NCBI GenBank assembly: GCA_031263385.1
Contig: JAISFX010000169.1
Location: forward strand, 1-5,243
Direction of reading: 5' to 3'
DNA length: 5,243 bases
DNA from: Lactobacillus sp.
GTDB lineage: Bacteria > Pseudomonadota > Alphaproteobacteria > RF32 > CAG-239
The notes beneath the pieces are model-generated. The model was given only the letters and a program-made list of their open reading frames with translations, searched no databases and was not told the DNA's origin. Each line of letters starts with the position of its first letter. Position 1 is the stretch's first letter. Shown here piece after piece: positions 1-5,243 of this stretch. Position numbers and translations under genes: made by a program.

Positions 1-60
1 ATTACTAAAATAAAAAAACTTTTAAGTAAGGCAGGGGGCCGAAAAATATGGAAAGCATGA
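1..60 (+). CDS. possible 3' end of an upstream operon gene (partial)
   Basis: The frame starting at base 1 is open for 19 codons and ends at the TGA at 58-60. It reads ITKIKKLLSKAGGRKIWKA, a basic tail of the kind seen at many protein C-termini. If real, it would overlap the hydS start at 48 by 13 nt, which is common between co-translated genes. The other two frames are closed early (TAA at 6-8 and at 11-13). Nothing identifies the product. In other genomes, hydS-phosphatase pairs often sit beside kinase/anti-sigma-type, PHP-domain or DRTGG genes, but that is recollection, not evidence from these bases. Nineteen open codons can occur by chance, so confidence is low. Confidence 0.25.
   Translation: MTKIKKLLSKAGGRKIWKA
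33..38 (+). promoter_or_regulatory. ribosome binding site for hydS
   Basis: AGGGGG lies 9 nt before the ATG at 48. The next in-frame ATG, at 57, has only a GAAAG stretch immediately in front of it, which is too close to act as its site. This favours the first ATG as the start. Confidence 0.6.
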
Positions 61-1760
61 GCCCTGTTTATACTTTAACTAATGAATGTCAAGACTGCTA
101 TAAATGCGTTCGTCGCTGCCCTGTCAAAGCCATAAAAATTCAAGATAGCCGTGCCGGCGTAATCCCTCACAAATGCATATCTTGCGGCAACTGTGTTTTA
201 TCATGCCCCAGCAATGCCAAGCAAGTCAGAAACGACATTGATAAAGTAAGACAGCTTCTGCAATTTAAAGAACCTGTAATTGTTTCTTTAGCTCCCAGCT
301 GGAGAGGAGCATTTGAATATTCCAATCAAAAAATGATTTCCATTTTGCAGCATTTGGGTTTTTCTGCCGTGAGCGAAACCGCCTTGGGAGCTCAAGAAGT
401 CTCTATAGAAACCGCCTCAATGCTAAACCATAGCAAACCGGGGCTTTATATATCAAGCGCTTGTCCTGTTATTGTTGATTATATACGTTATTACAGGCCC
501 GAGTTCACAGACAACATTGCCACTTTGGCTTCACCTGCTTTAACACATGCCAAACTTTTGAAGAACTCTTTTGGTGAAGATGTAAGAGTAGTTTTCATTG
601 GCCCTTGTATCGGCAAAAAAAATGAATCAGACCGCCACCAAGATTTAATATCCGCGGCTTTAACATTTGAGGAGCTCAAAATCTGGTTCAAAGAAGAAGA
701 CATTGACGTTAATGATATCGAGATAAAAGAAAACGCATCATTCGTGCCGGAAGACGCCAAAGAGGGTGCCATATACCCCATGGATGGCGGAATGAACAAA
801 ACCATAAGCCGAGTAGGGGTAAAAGACCATGTCCAGCTCATAAACATCAGCTCTTTGGATTTATTTGCGAAATCTTTAAATGATTTAGATTTATCAAAAA
901 TAGAAAAGACCATTTTTGTAGAGGCTCTGGCTTGTGTTGGCGGTTGTATCTCTGGCCCGTGCATGTCTTCCAAACGTTCTGATTTCTCAATCATATCAGA
1001 TGTTTTAACCAACACATCGTACAGAACATCTATACCCAAAAAAGCTCAGGTAGTTGTCCCCCTAAGATATGAGTCGGCTAAAGTAGAGACCAAGGTTTAT
1101 TCTCTGGAAGAGCTGCAAAAGTCATTAAAAGTAATAGGCAAACTAACCCCGTCTGATGAGCTCAACTGCGGTGGTTGTGGTTATCAAACCTGCCGAGGCC
1201 TAGCTAAAGCACTTCTTGACGGAGATGCCGAGCCTCAGATGTGTGTGTCTTACATGCGCCAACTAGCAATCCGTAAAGCAGATGCCATGTTCAAGTTCAT
1301 GCCTTCTGCCATGATAATGCTTGATAAAAACTTTAACATCTCAGAAGCTAATGAGGCCTTTATAAGAATGTTTTCCGGCAAAAGATCTAAGCTTCATCTA
1401 TCTCATCCTGACCACATAATAGGTTGCTACGCCGGAGACATCTTAGGGCTTAATGCCATATTTAAAAAGGTTTTAAAAAGCGGCAATGATATTCGCAAAG
1501 AGCGCTACTCTTATCAAGGAAAATTTTATGCCCTCTATATCTTCTGCGCAGAGAAAGGAGAAAGCATAGGAGTTCTGATTACAGATACAACTCCATTCCA
1601 AGGTAATAAAGAAAAAATCGCCACTCGTGCCCGCGAGGTCATATCCAAAAACATCACCATTGTCCAAGAGATTGCCAGCATGTTGGGAGAACATATGGTA
1701 GAAACCGAAACTCTTTTAAGCTCTATAGCAGATGACTTTGATGAAGAAGAAGGGAACTGA
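48..1760 (+). CDS. hydS: HydS-like PAS-domain [FeFe]-hydrogenase (group C, putative H2/redox sensor)
   Basis: Cytoplasmic iron-sulfur protein of 570 aa with no signal peptide or membrane segment. Domains in order: two ferredoxin [4Fe-4S] motifs (Cys14/17/20/24 and Cys43/46/49/53); the H-cluster domain (about 75-325); a further [4Fe-4S] domain, PF04060-like (Cys374/377/382 and Cys399); a PAS domain (about 412-515); and a helical tail ending in an acidic stretch. The four expected H-cluster ligands are present: Cys139 (SSACP), Cys187 (GPCIGKK), and Cys296 and Cys300 (ACVGGCISGPC). The proton-relay cysteine that precedes the first ligand in catalytic enzymes is Ala138, and the methionine of the usual MPC motif is Gly185. 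Both changes match the sensory HydS class, known from Thermotoga maritima, which turns over slowly. The inferred role is to sense H2 or reduced carrier and pass the state through PAS and tail to the phosphatase encoded 2 nt downstream. Bulk H2 production is unlikely. Maturases HydEFG must be encoded elsewhere. Confidence 0.92.
   Translation: MESMSPVYTLTNECQDCYKCVRRCPVKAIKIQDSRAGVIPHKCISCGNCVLSCPSNAKQVRNDIDKVRQLLQFKEPVIVSLAPSWRGAFEYSNQKMISILQHLGFSAVSETALGAQEVSIETASMLNHSKPGLYISSACPVIVDYIRYYRPEFTDNIATLASPALTHAKLLKNSFGEDVRVVFIGPCIGKKNESDRHQDLISAALTFEELKIWFKEEDIDVNDIEIKENASFVPEDAKEGAIYPMDGGMNKTISRVGVKDHVQLINISSLDLFAKSLNDLDLSKIEKTIFVEALACVGGCISGPCMSSKRSDFSIISDVLTNTSYRTSIPKKAQVVVPLRYESAKVETKVYSLEELQKSLKVIGKLTPSDELNCGGCGYQTCRGLAKALLDGDAEPQMCVSYMRQLAIRKADAMFKFMPSAMIMLDKNFNISEANEAFIRMFSGKRSKLHLSHPDHIIGCYAGDILGLNAIFKKVLKSGNDIRKERYSYQGKFYALYIFCAEKGESIGVLITDTTPFQGNKEKIATRAREVISKNITIVQEIASMLGEHMVETETLLSSIADDFDEEEGN
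1751..1754 (+). promoter_or_regulatory. ribosome binding site deciding the TTG start of the phosphatase
   Basis: AGGG, within GAAGGGA at 1749-1755 and inside the last codons of hydS, lies 8 nt before the TTG at 1763. No in-frame ATG occurs before codon 54. A start there would remove the N-terminal strand and two of the metal-binding aspartates. Confidence 0.6.
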
Positions 1761-1762
1761 TT

Positions 1763-2923
1763 TTGTTTATAGATGTTGATAGCTACCAAATAAAAAAACA
1801 TGGGCAAAACGCCTATGGAGATTATTTTATATCCAAAAGAAAAACCAAAGAAGAACGCCTGATAGCCGTTTTATCAGATGGCTTAGGCAGCGGTATAAAG
1901 GCTAATATCTTGGCGCGAATGACCGCCACCATGCTCCTTCGCTTTGTTGAAGAAGATATCAAAATTAAAAAAGCCGCCGAGATTATGATGAACTCTCTGC
2001 CTGTTTGCAAAGAAAGACAAATAAGCTACGCTACATTTTCAGTTATTGACTGTGATGAAGACGGCAATGTCCATGTTGTAGAAGAGGGTAATCCTGATTT
2101 TGTTTTAATGCGTGGACACAACATCATAGAGGTCCCTTGTAAAGAAGTTGCTTCAAAATCATTTCCCAACCGCCGCCTTAAAATGTATAAGTTTAAGGCC
2201 GAACTAGGCGACAGGTTAATTTTCTGTTCTGACGGTGTAACACAGGCCGGCCTAGGAGAAAACAAATATAAGCTTGGGTGGCGTCGTTCAGGTTTAGTAG
2301 AATATCTTGAAAGAGAACTTATCGGCAGAAAAGACATCTCAAGCACAGATCTGTCTAAAAGGATAGTCTATAAAGCCCAGAGTATAGAATCATTTTCTCA
2401 GGCAAAGGATGATATATCTGCCTGTGTTATATATTTTCGGACCCCTCGTGAAAGCCTAATCTTTACTGGGCCTCCTTATAATCAGGACAAAGATGGCTAT
2501 TACGCAAAGATATTTGATGACTTTGATGGCAAAAAGGCCATTTGTGGTGGAACGACCGCTAACATAATCTCTAGAGAGCTCGGCCGTTTTGTATCAAACA
2601 AACCATCTCGCCCAGCAGGAGACCTCCCCCCTACATCATCTATGGATGGGGCAGACCTTATAACCGAAGGCATCTTGACCCTCACTAGAGCCATGGAGTA
2701 TCTGGATAATGCTACCACAAAAAAAGATGATGCCGCCGGCGACTTGGTCGACTTCATGCTGAGTTCAGATGTCATTAATATAATGATGGGCGCTAAATTA
2801 AATCAGGCTCATTATGACCCTGCATTACCGATTGAGATTGAGATAAGGAGAAATATCATAAAAAAAATAGCAGATATCTTAGAAAGCAAATATTTCAAGA
2901 AAGTCAATGTCCAGTACATATAA
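1763..2923 (+). CDS. SpoIIE/PP2C-family serine/threonine phosphatase, partner of HydS
   Basis: Predicted metal-dependent protein phosphatase of 386 aa, soluble. The PP2C/SpoIIE fold covers about residues 1-226. Candidate metal ligands are Asp20 (YGD), Asp39 in SDGLGSG, Asp157 in SDGVTQAG, and Asp216/Asp217 in KDDISA. All are in family order, so the enzyme looks active. Residues about 230-386 form a second domain with CGGTTANI (261-268) and DGADLITEGILTL (295-307). I recall similar segments in SpoIIE-like proteins beside hydS genes, but know no assigned function. The start is TTG, supported by a good ribosome site and by the N-terminus FIDVDSYQIKKHGQ, which looks like the family's. The gene follows hydS by 2 nt, so the two are surely co-transcribed and probably coupled. 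The inferred role is to dephosphorylate a serine/threonine on a signalling partner, such as an anti-sigma antagonist or a kinase substrate, in response to HydS. The substrate is not visible here, and no matching kinase is encoded in the window. Confidence 0.88.
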   Translation: MFIDVDSYQIKKHGQNAYGDYFISKRKTKEERLIAVLSDGLGSGIKANILARMTATMLLRFVEEDIKIKKAAEIMMNSLPVCKERQISYATFSVIDCDEDGNVHVVEEGNPDFVLMRGHNIIEVPCKEVASKSFPNRRLKMYKFKAELGDRLIFCSDGVTQAGLGENKYKLGWRRSGLVEYLERELIGRKDISSTDLSKRIVYKAQSIESFSQAKDDISACVIYFRTPRESLIFTGPPYNQDKDGYYAKIFDDFDGKKAICGGTTANIISRELGRFVSNKPSRPAGDLPPTSSMDGADLITEGILTLTRAMEYLDNATTKKDDAAGDLVDFMLSSDVINIMMGAKLNQAHYDPALPIEIEIRRNIIKKIADILESKYFKKVNVQYI

Positions 2924-2929
2924 TCAAGC

Positions 2930-2957
2930 TTGTAATAAACAAAATTTTCCTTATAAT
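2930..2957 (+). promoter_or_regulatory. putative sigma-A-type promoter of rex
   Basis: TTGTAA (2930-2935), a 16-nt spacer and a perfect TATAAT (2952-2957) lie in the 65-nt gap between the phosphatase gene and rex. Transcription would begin near 2964, leaving a leader of about 25 nt. The -35 box matches TTGACA at 4 of 6 positions. Rex could therefore be expressed separately from hydS-phosphatase, although read-through is also possible because no terminator is seen in the gap. Confidence 0.45.
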
Positions 2958-2975
2958 AATACATGGCTGATAAAC

Positions 2976-2982
2976 TAAGGGG
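2976..2982 (+). promoter_or_regulatory. ribosome binding site for rex
   Basis: TAAGGGG, 6 nt before the ATG at 2989, is a strong Shine-Dalgarno match that fixes the start. Confidence 0.65.
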
Positions 2983-2988
2983 TATAAT

Positions 2989-3600
2989 ATGAAAATAGAT
3001 TTACCGACAAAAACCATACAGCGTTTAACGCTGTATCATAGCATTTTAAGAGACTATATTTTTAAAGAAGTCCCCAGCATTTCTTCGCAACAAATAGCGT
3101 CGTTGTTGAAAATAGACGATTCTCAAGTCAGAAAAGACATAACTTTCTGTCATGTTCAGGGCAAAACAAAAATCGGTTATGATGTTGCGGAACTCAAAAA
3201 AGCTATAGAAAAACTACTGGGTTTTGAAAAAAGCAAAGACGTCTTTATAGTCGGTGCCGGCAACTTAGGCTTAGCGCTAGCCAAACATGATGATTTTAAG
3301 GATTATGGGCTTGATATCCTTGCCTTGTTTGATGTTGATGATGATAAGGTGGCTCAGGTAATAAACGGCAAAAAGATATTTCATATATCAAAGCTCAACA
3401 ACCTCGTTAATAGGATGAATGTAGAAATTGCGATTCTTACAGTCCCTCATCAGGTAGCACAAAGCGTAGCCAATCAGCTTGTTAAATCTAAAATAAAATA
3501 TATCTGGAACTTTACACCTGTTGTTTTAGATTTGCCTGACAATATAAAGGTCTGCAATGAGAACCTTGTCGGCAACTTTCTAAACTTTACTAAAAATTAG
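2989..3600 (+). CDS. rex: redox-sensing transcriptional repressor of the Rex family
   Basis: DNA-binding repressor of 203 aa, close to the usual Rex length. Rex proteins are dimers that leave their operators when NADH rises, relieving repression of fermentation and hydrogenase genes. The N-terminal winged helix covers about 5-78, with helix-turn-helix text SSQQIASLLKIDDSQVRKD (32-50). The Rossmann domain begins at about 84 with the dinucleotide loop GAGNLG (89-94), followed by ALFDVDDDK (112-120), the TVP motif (151-153) and NFTPVVLDLP (174-183), all in typical Rex order. Two points differ from the common pattern. The wing reads HVQGKTKIGY rather than the usual FGxxGxxGVGY form, and Leu95 stands where Arg is usual after GNLG. 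It may therefore be a second, specialised Rex paralogue with altered operator preference. The gene has its own likely promoter, follows the hydS-phosphatase pair, and converges on the CoA-transferase operon with 14 nt between stops. The family call is secure; the regulon is inferred. Confidence 0.9.
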   Translation: MKIDLPTKTIQRLTLYHSILRDYIFKEVPSISSQQIASLLKIDDSQVRKDITFCHVQGKTKIGYDVAELKKAIEKLLGFEKSKDVFIVGAGNLGLALAKHDDFKDYGLDILALFDVDDDKVAQVINGKKIFHISKLNNLVNRMNVEIAILTVPHQVAQSVANQLVKSKIKYIWNFTPVVLDLPDNIKVCNENLVGNFLNFTKN

Positions 3601-3614
3601 AAACCACGCGGGTG

Positions 3615-4280
3615 CTATGCCACCATTTCTACCAAGTTATCAGAGATAATTAAATCTGCCTCTGTGGTTGCCTTAATGTCCTCTAATGAGAACAATGGGT
3701 TGATTTCTTTAAGCACGAAACCTTTTTCAGTAACCTCAATCACACACTTCTCTGTTACAATCAAATCCACTTCTTTGGTGGCTGTCAAAGGCAGATTACA
3801 TTTTTTCAAAAGTTTCAATTGGTTTTTAGAGCAATGCTCCATAGCCACAATAACCTTTTTAGAGCCAACAACCAAATCCATTGCTCCGCCCATCCCCGGC
3901 ACATATTTGTTAGGGATTAACCAGCTTGCAAGGTTACCTTCTTCATCAACTTGTAGTGCGCCTAAAACAGTAGCATCAATATGCCCGCCTCTCATCATTG
4001 AAAAGGCCATTGCACTGTCATAAAAACATGCCCCCGGAATAGTCTCTACACAAACACCACCGGCATTAATAACCCTGTGGTCAGTAGTCTCTTCAGTGGC
4101 ATTTTTACCAACCCCAAGCAAACCGTTTTCAGATTGAAAGATTACGTTTATTGAAGGTGGAATATAGTTTGCAACCTCTGTAGGCAGACCAATTCCCAGA
4201 GTAATAACATCGCCGTCTTTAAATTCTTTGGCAACTCTGCTGGCAATTATTTCTCTTACTTTTTCTTTTGTCAGTTCCAT
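3615..4280 (-). CDS. atoA: family I CoA-transferase, beta subunit (AtoA/CtfB-like)
   Basis: Subunit of 221 aa that carries the catalytic glutamate of an acyl-CoA:carboxylate CoA-transferase. It moves CoA between short-chain acyl groups such as acetoacetate, butyrate and acetate through a glutamyl-CoA thioester. The family signature FQSENGLLG (48-56) contains the expected nucleophile Glu51. GIGLPTEVANYIP (29-41) and the glycine-rich PGMGGAMDLV are also typical. I chose the ATG at 4280 because its N-terminus MELTKEKVRE matches the family and AGGG lies just upstream. A TTG at 4310 would add ten residues, LIILPCEGK among them, encoded inside the alpha gene, and has no good ribosome site. The alpha stop is 7 nt upstream and its TGA is part of the ribosome site, so translation is coupled and subunits are made in equal amounts. 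Substrate preference cannot be read from the sequence. Only the transferase is encoded here, with no thiolase or hydroxybutyryl-CoA genes beside it. Confidence 0.88.
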   Translation of the reverse strand: MELTKEKVREIIASRVAKEFKDGDVITLGIGLPTEVANYIPPSINVIFQSENGLLGVGKNATEETTDHRVINAGGVCVETIPGACFYDSAMAFSMMRGGHIDATVLGALQVDEEGNLASWLIPNKYVPGMGGAMDLVVGSKKVIVAMEHCSKNQLKLLKKCNLPLTATKEVDLIVTEKCVIEVTEKGFVLKEINPLFSLEDIKATTEADLIISDNLVEMVA

Positions 4281-4284
4281 CTTT

Positions 4285-4290
4285 CCCTCA
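4285..4290 (-). promoter_or_regulatory. stop/ribosome-site overlap coupling alpha to beta subunit
   Basis: On the minus strand the sequence TGAGGGAAAGATG joins the alpha stop (TGA, 4290-4288), the Shine-Dalgarno AGGG (4288-4285) and the beta ATG (4280-4278). The spacing to the ATG is short, about 4 nt. This arrangement favours re-initiation by ribosomes ending the alpha subunit. Confidence 0.5.
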
Positions 4291-4926
4291 CAAGGCAATA
4301 TAATCAACAAACAACCCCGGAATCACAACTTCGTTAGGGTCCAAACAATCAACAAGCTCATCTGCCTCAACAATAACAGTCTTGGCAGCAGTAGCCATTA
4401 CTGTATTAGAGTTTCTGGTAGAGCCGAAGAAAGCCACATTACCGTGTTTGTCAACCTTTGTGCCGTAAATAATGGCAAAATCTGCATGTATAGGTTTTTC
4501 TAATAAGTATTTTTTATTATCAACCTCAATAACATCCTTACCTTCTTCAACAATAGTTCCCACTCCTGTAGGGGTCAAAACTCCACCAAGCCCTGCTCCG
4601 GCAGCTCTGATTCTTTCAACCAGAGTTCCCATAGGCACAAGCTCCACTTCAAGGTCGCCGCTTTGCATCCTGTTTCCTGTCTCAGGGTTAAGCCCTATGT
4701 GAGACACAATAGCTTTTTTAAGTTGTTTATTTGCCACCAAACGCCCTCTATCCGCATCAGCGAAAGAAGTATCAATAGAAATAAGGGTAAGGTTTTTTGT
4801 ACCGGTCTCGGCTAACTCATTAACAACTCTCTTGGGTACGCCGCATTGAATAAATCCGCCAACCATAACAGAAGCACCGTCGTTAATAAGCTTCCCGGCT
4901 TCAGCCGTTGATATTACTTTTTTCAA
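4288..4926 (-). CDS. atoD: family I CoA-transferase, alpha subunit (AtoD/CtfA-like)
   Basis: Subunit of 212 aa that pairs with the beta subunit encoded just downstream to form an acetate/acetoacetate/butyrate-type CoA-transferase in the cytoplasm. The signature NDGASVMVGGFIQCGVP (15-31) matches the CoA-transferase family I pattern, with GGF at 23-25. The segments GAGLGGVLTPTGVGT and PIHADFAIIYGTKVDKHGN are also family-typical. The start is TTG at 4926: an in-frame TAG lies five codons upstream, there is no ATG in between, and MKKVISTAEAGKLI is the expected N-terminus. AGAGAG sits 8 nt before it. The length is normal and no lesion is seen. In fermenters the enzyme either activates acids with acetyl-CoA or regenerates acyl-CoA at the end of butyrate formation; which one applies here cannot be decided. 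It is first in a two-gene operon with its own intergenic region, where a possible Rex half-site lies. Confidence 0.88.
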   Translation of the reverse strand: MKKVISTAEAGKLINDGASVMVGGFIQCGVPKRVVNELAETGTKNLTLISIDTSFADADRGRLVANKQLKKAIVSHIGLNPETGNRMQSGDLEVELVPMGTLVERIRAAGAGLGGVLTPTGVGTIVEEGKDVIEVDNKKYLLEKPIHADFAIIYGTKVDKHGNVAFFGSTRNSNTVMATAAKTVIVEADELVDCLDPNEVVIPGLFVDYIAL

Positions 4927-4934
4927 GAAAAAAT

Positions 4935-4940
4935 CTCTCT
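4935..4940 (-). promoter_or_regulatory. ribosome binding site for the TTG start of the alpha subunit
   Basis: AGAGAG on the minus strand, 8 nt before the TTG at 4926. It is a moderate Shine-Dalgarno match, but it is the only candidate, because the upstream in-frame stop (4941-4939) excludes a longer protein. Confidence 0.45.
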
Positions 4941-4942
4941 AA

Positions 4943-4960
4943 AATTAAAAACTTTCACAA
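4943..4960 (-). promoter_or_regulatory. possible degenerate Rex operator upstream of the CoA-transferase operon
   Basis: TTTCACAA (4953-4960) equals one half of the classic Rex palindrome, TTGTGAA-N4-TTCACAA. The matching half expected at 4943-4949 reads AATTAAA and agrees at only three of seven positions. The site lies 17-34 nt upstream of the alpha start, where a repressor could block transcription. A single half-site in AT-rich DNA is easily a chance match, so this is only a candidate. Confidence 0.2.
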
Positions 4961-4989
4961 TTTTACATAAAAATCCTGAAAAGTATAGC

Positions 4990-5028
4990 AAAAACTTTCC
5001 TTTATAAAAAACACAAAGGAAAGTCTTT
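4990..5028 (-). terminator. hairpin terminator after the histidine kinase gene
   Basis: ACTTTCCTTT (4994-5003) and AAAGGAAAGT (5015-5024) form a perfect 10-bp inverted repeat with an 11-nt loop. In minus-strand RNA the stem extends to 14 bp, through one G-U pair and three A-U pairs that merge with a run of U. In plus-strand RNA the same position is a C-A mismatch, so the structure favours minus-strand termination. It starts 32 nt beyond the kinase stop codon, the right place to end that transcript and to separate it from the CoA-transferase operon. The stem is AT-rich and the U run is short, so termination may be partial. Confidence 0.5.
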
Positions 5029-5059
5029 AATAAACAATACGTTAGGCTATGTAAAAATA

Positions 5060-5243
5060 TCAGAAGTTTAGCTTTTGCACGCTTCTTGAAGGAGGGAACT
5101 TTATGGTGAAAGTAGAACCTTCGCCAACTTTACTCTCAAGCGTAATCTTTCCGCCATGCATCTCCACAAAACGATGAACCAGAGCAAGCCCCAAACCTGT
5201 ACCTTCGCTTGCCTTAGAAGAAGTGCTTGAGCTTTGTTTAAAT
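5060..5243 (-). CDS. sensor histidine kinase, C-terminal part of the ATPase domain (partial)
   Basis: Sixty codons are visible from the window edge (frame from 5242) to the TGA at 5062-5060; the start lies outside. The reading FKQSSSTSS, then [19 protein letters not shown], then [14 protein letters not shown] is the end of a HATPase_c domain. GTGLGLAL is the G2 box that closes over ATP, and HGG followed by VGEGSTF is the usual final beta-hairpin. About ten residues (SRSVQKLNF) follow the domain, so no receiver or other domain is fused at this end. The sensor part, phospho-accepting histidine and partner regulator are not visible. The gene runs in the same direction as the CoA-transferase operon but is separated from it by a likely terminator, so a functional link is not shown. 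Confidence 0.88.
   Translation of the reverse strand, partial: FKQSSSTSSKASEGTGLGLALVHRFVEMHGGKITLESKVGEGSTFTIKFPPSRSVQKLNF

Noticed and set aside
491..1039. Long open frame on the minus strand inside hydS
   Set aside because: It is antisense to well-conserved H-cluster coding sequence, its translation resembles no family, and it has no sensible ribosome site. It is a shadow frame.
2983..2988. TATAAT immediately before the rex ATG
   Set aside because: As a -10 box it would start the transcript inside the rex coding region and exclude the strong ribosome site. The upstream TATAAT at 2952 is better placed.
3598..3631. TAGAAA/TTTCTA inverted repeat with inner GGTG/CACC between the convergent stops of rex and the beta subunit gene
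   Set aside because: It is an interrupted 6+4 bp stem with no T run on either strand and overlaps the coding end of the beta gene. It is too weak to call a bidirectional terminator.
4281..4310. Earlier TTG start (4310) for the CoA-transferase beta subunit
   Set aside because: The added residues lie within the alpha coding region and have no family match or ribosome site. The ATG at 4280 has both.
4228..4503. Plus-strand open frame across the CoA-transferase subunit junction
   Set aside because: It lies opposite two recognised genes and gives no recognisable protein. The same holds for the plus-strand frames at 3664-4023 and 4472-4702.
4960..4991. Minus-strand promoter for the CoA-transferase operon (TTGCTA, 16 nt, TATGTA; or a TATACT at 4987-4982)
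   Set aside because: A promoter must lie here, but none of the candidates has both a good -35 and a good -10, so no site is called.
4927..5059. Search of the intergenic gap for small genes, tRNA, riboswitch or CRISPR repeats
   Set aside because: Only the terminator hairpin, the Rex half-site and a ribosome site were seen. There is no tRNA-like fold, repeat array or plausible small ORF.

Overview
The window comes from an AT-rich genome of a strictly anaerobic, fermentative bacterium. The evidence is the gene content: an H-cluster protein, a NAD(H)-responsive Rex repressor and an acyl-CoA:acetate-type CoA-transferase. Shine-Dalgarno sites are strong and two of the genes start with TTG. The phylum cannot be fixed from this sequence. 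Anaerobic Firmicutes or Elusimicrobiota would fit, but that is inference.

Left half, plus strand (1-3600): a PAS-containing, HydS-like (group C, putatively sensory) [FeFe]-hydrogenase is followed after 2 nt by a SpoIIE/PP2C-type serine/threonine phosphatase that starts with TTG. The two are almost certainly co-transcribed and form a likely H2- or redox-sensing input plus phosphatase output. An open frame reading in from the left edge may be the tail of another operon member, overlapping the hydS start. After 65 nt carrying a plausible sigma-A promoter comes a rex-family redox repressor with a divergent DNA-binding wing.

Right half, minus strand (3615-5243): rex converges on a two-gene operon for a family I CoA-transferase, with the alpha subunit (4926 to 4288) translated first and the beta subunit (4280 to 3615) translationally coupled to it. 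A 133-nt gap upstream holds a hairpin terminator and a half-match to a Rex operator. Beyond it is the C-terminal end of a histidine kinase cut by the window edge.

Taken together, the region looks like a fermentation-control locus. HydS would read H2 or electron-carrier state and act on protein phosphorylation through the phosphatase. Rex would read NADH/NAD+ and act on transcription. The CoA-transferase is the type of fermentative enzyme such regulators control. The two sensor types side by side, and the uncharacterised C-terminal domain of the phosphatase, are the most interesting points. Everything else is standard for its family.
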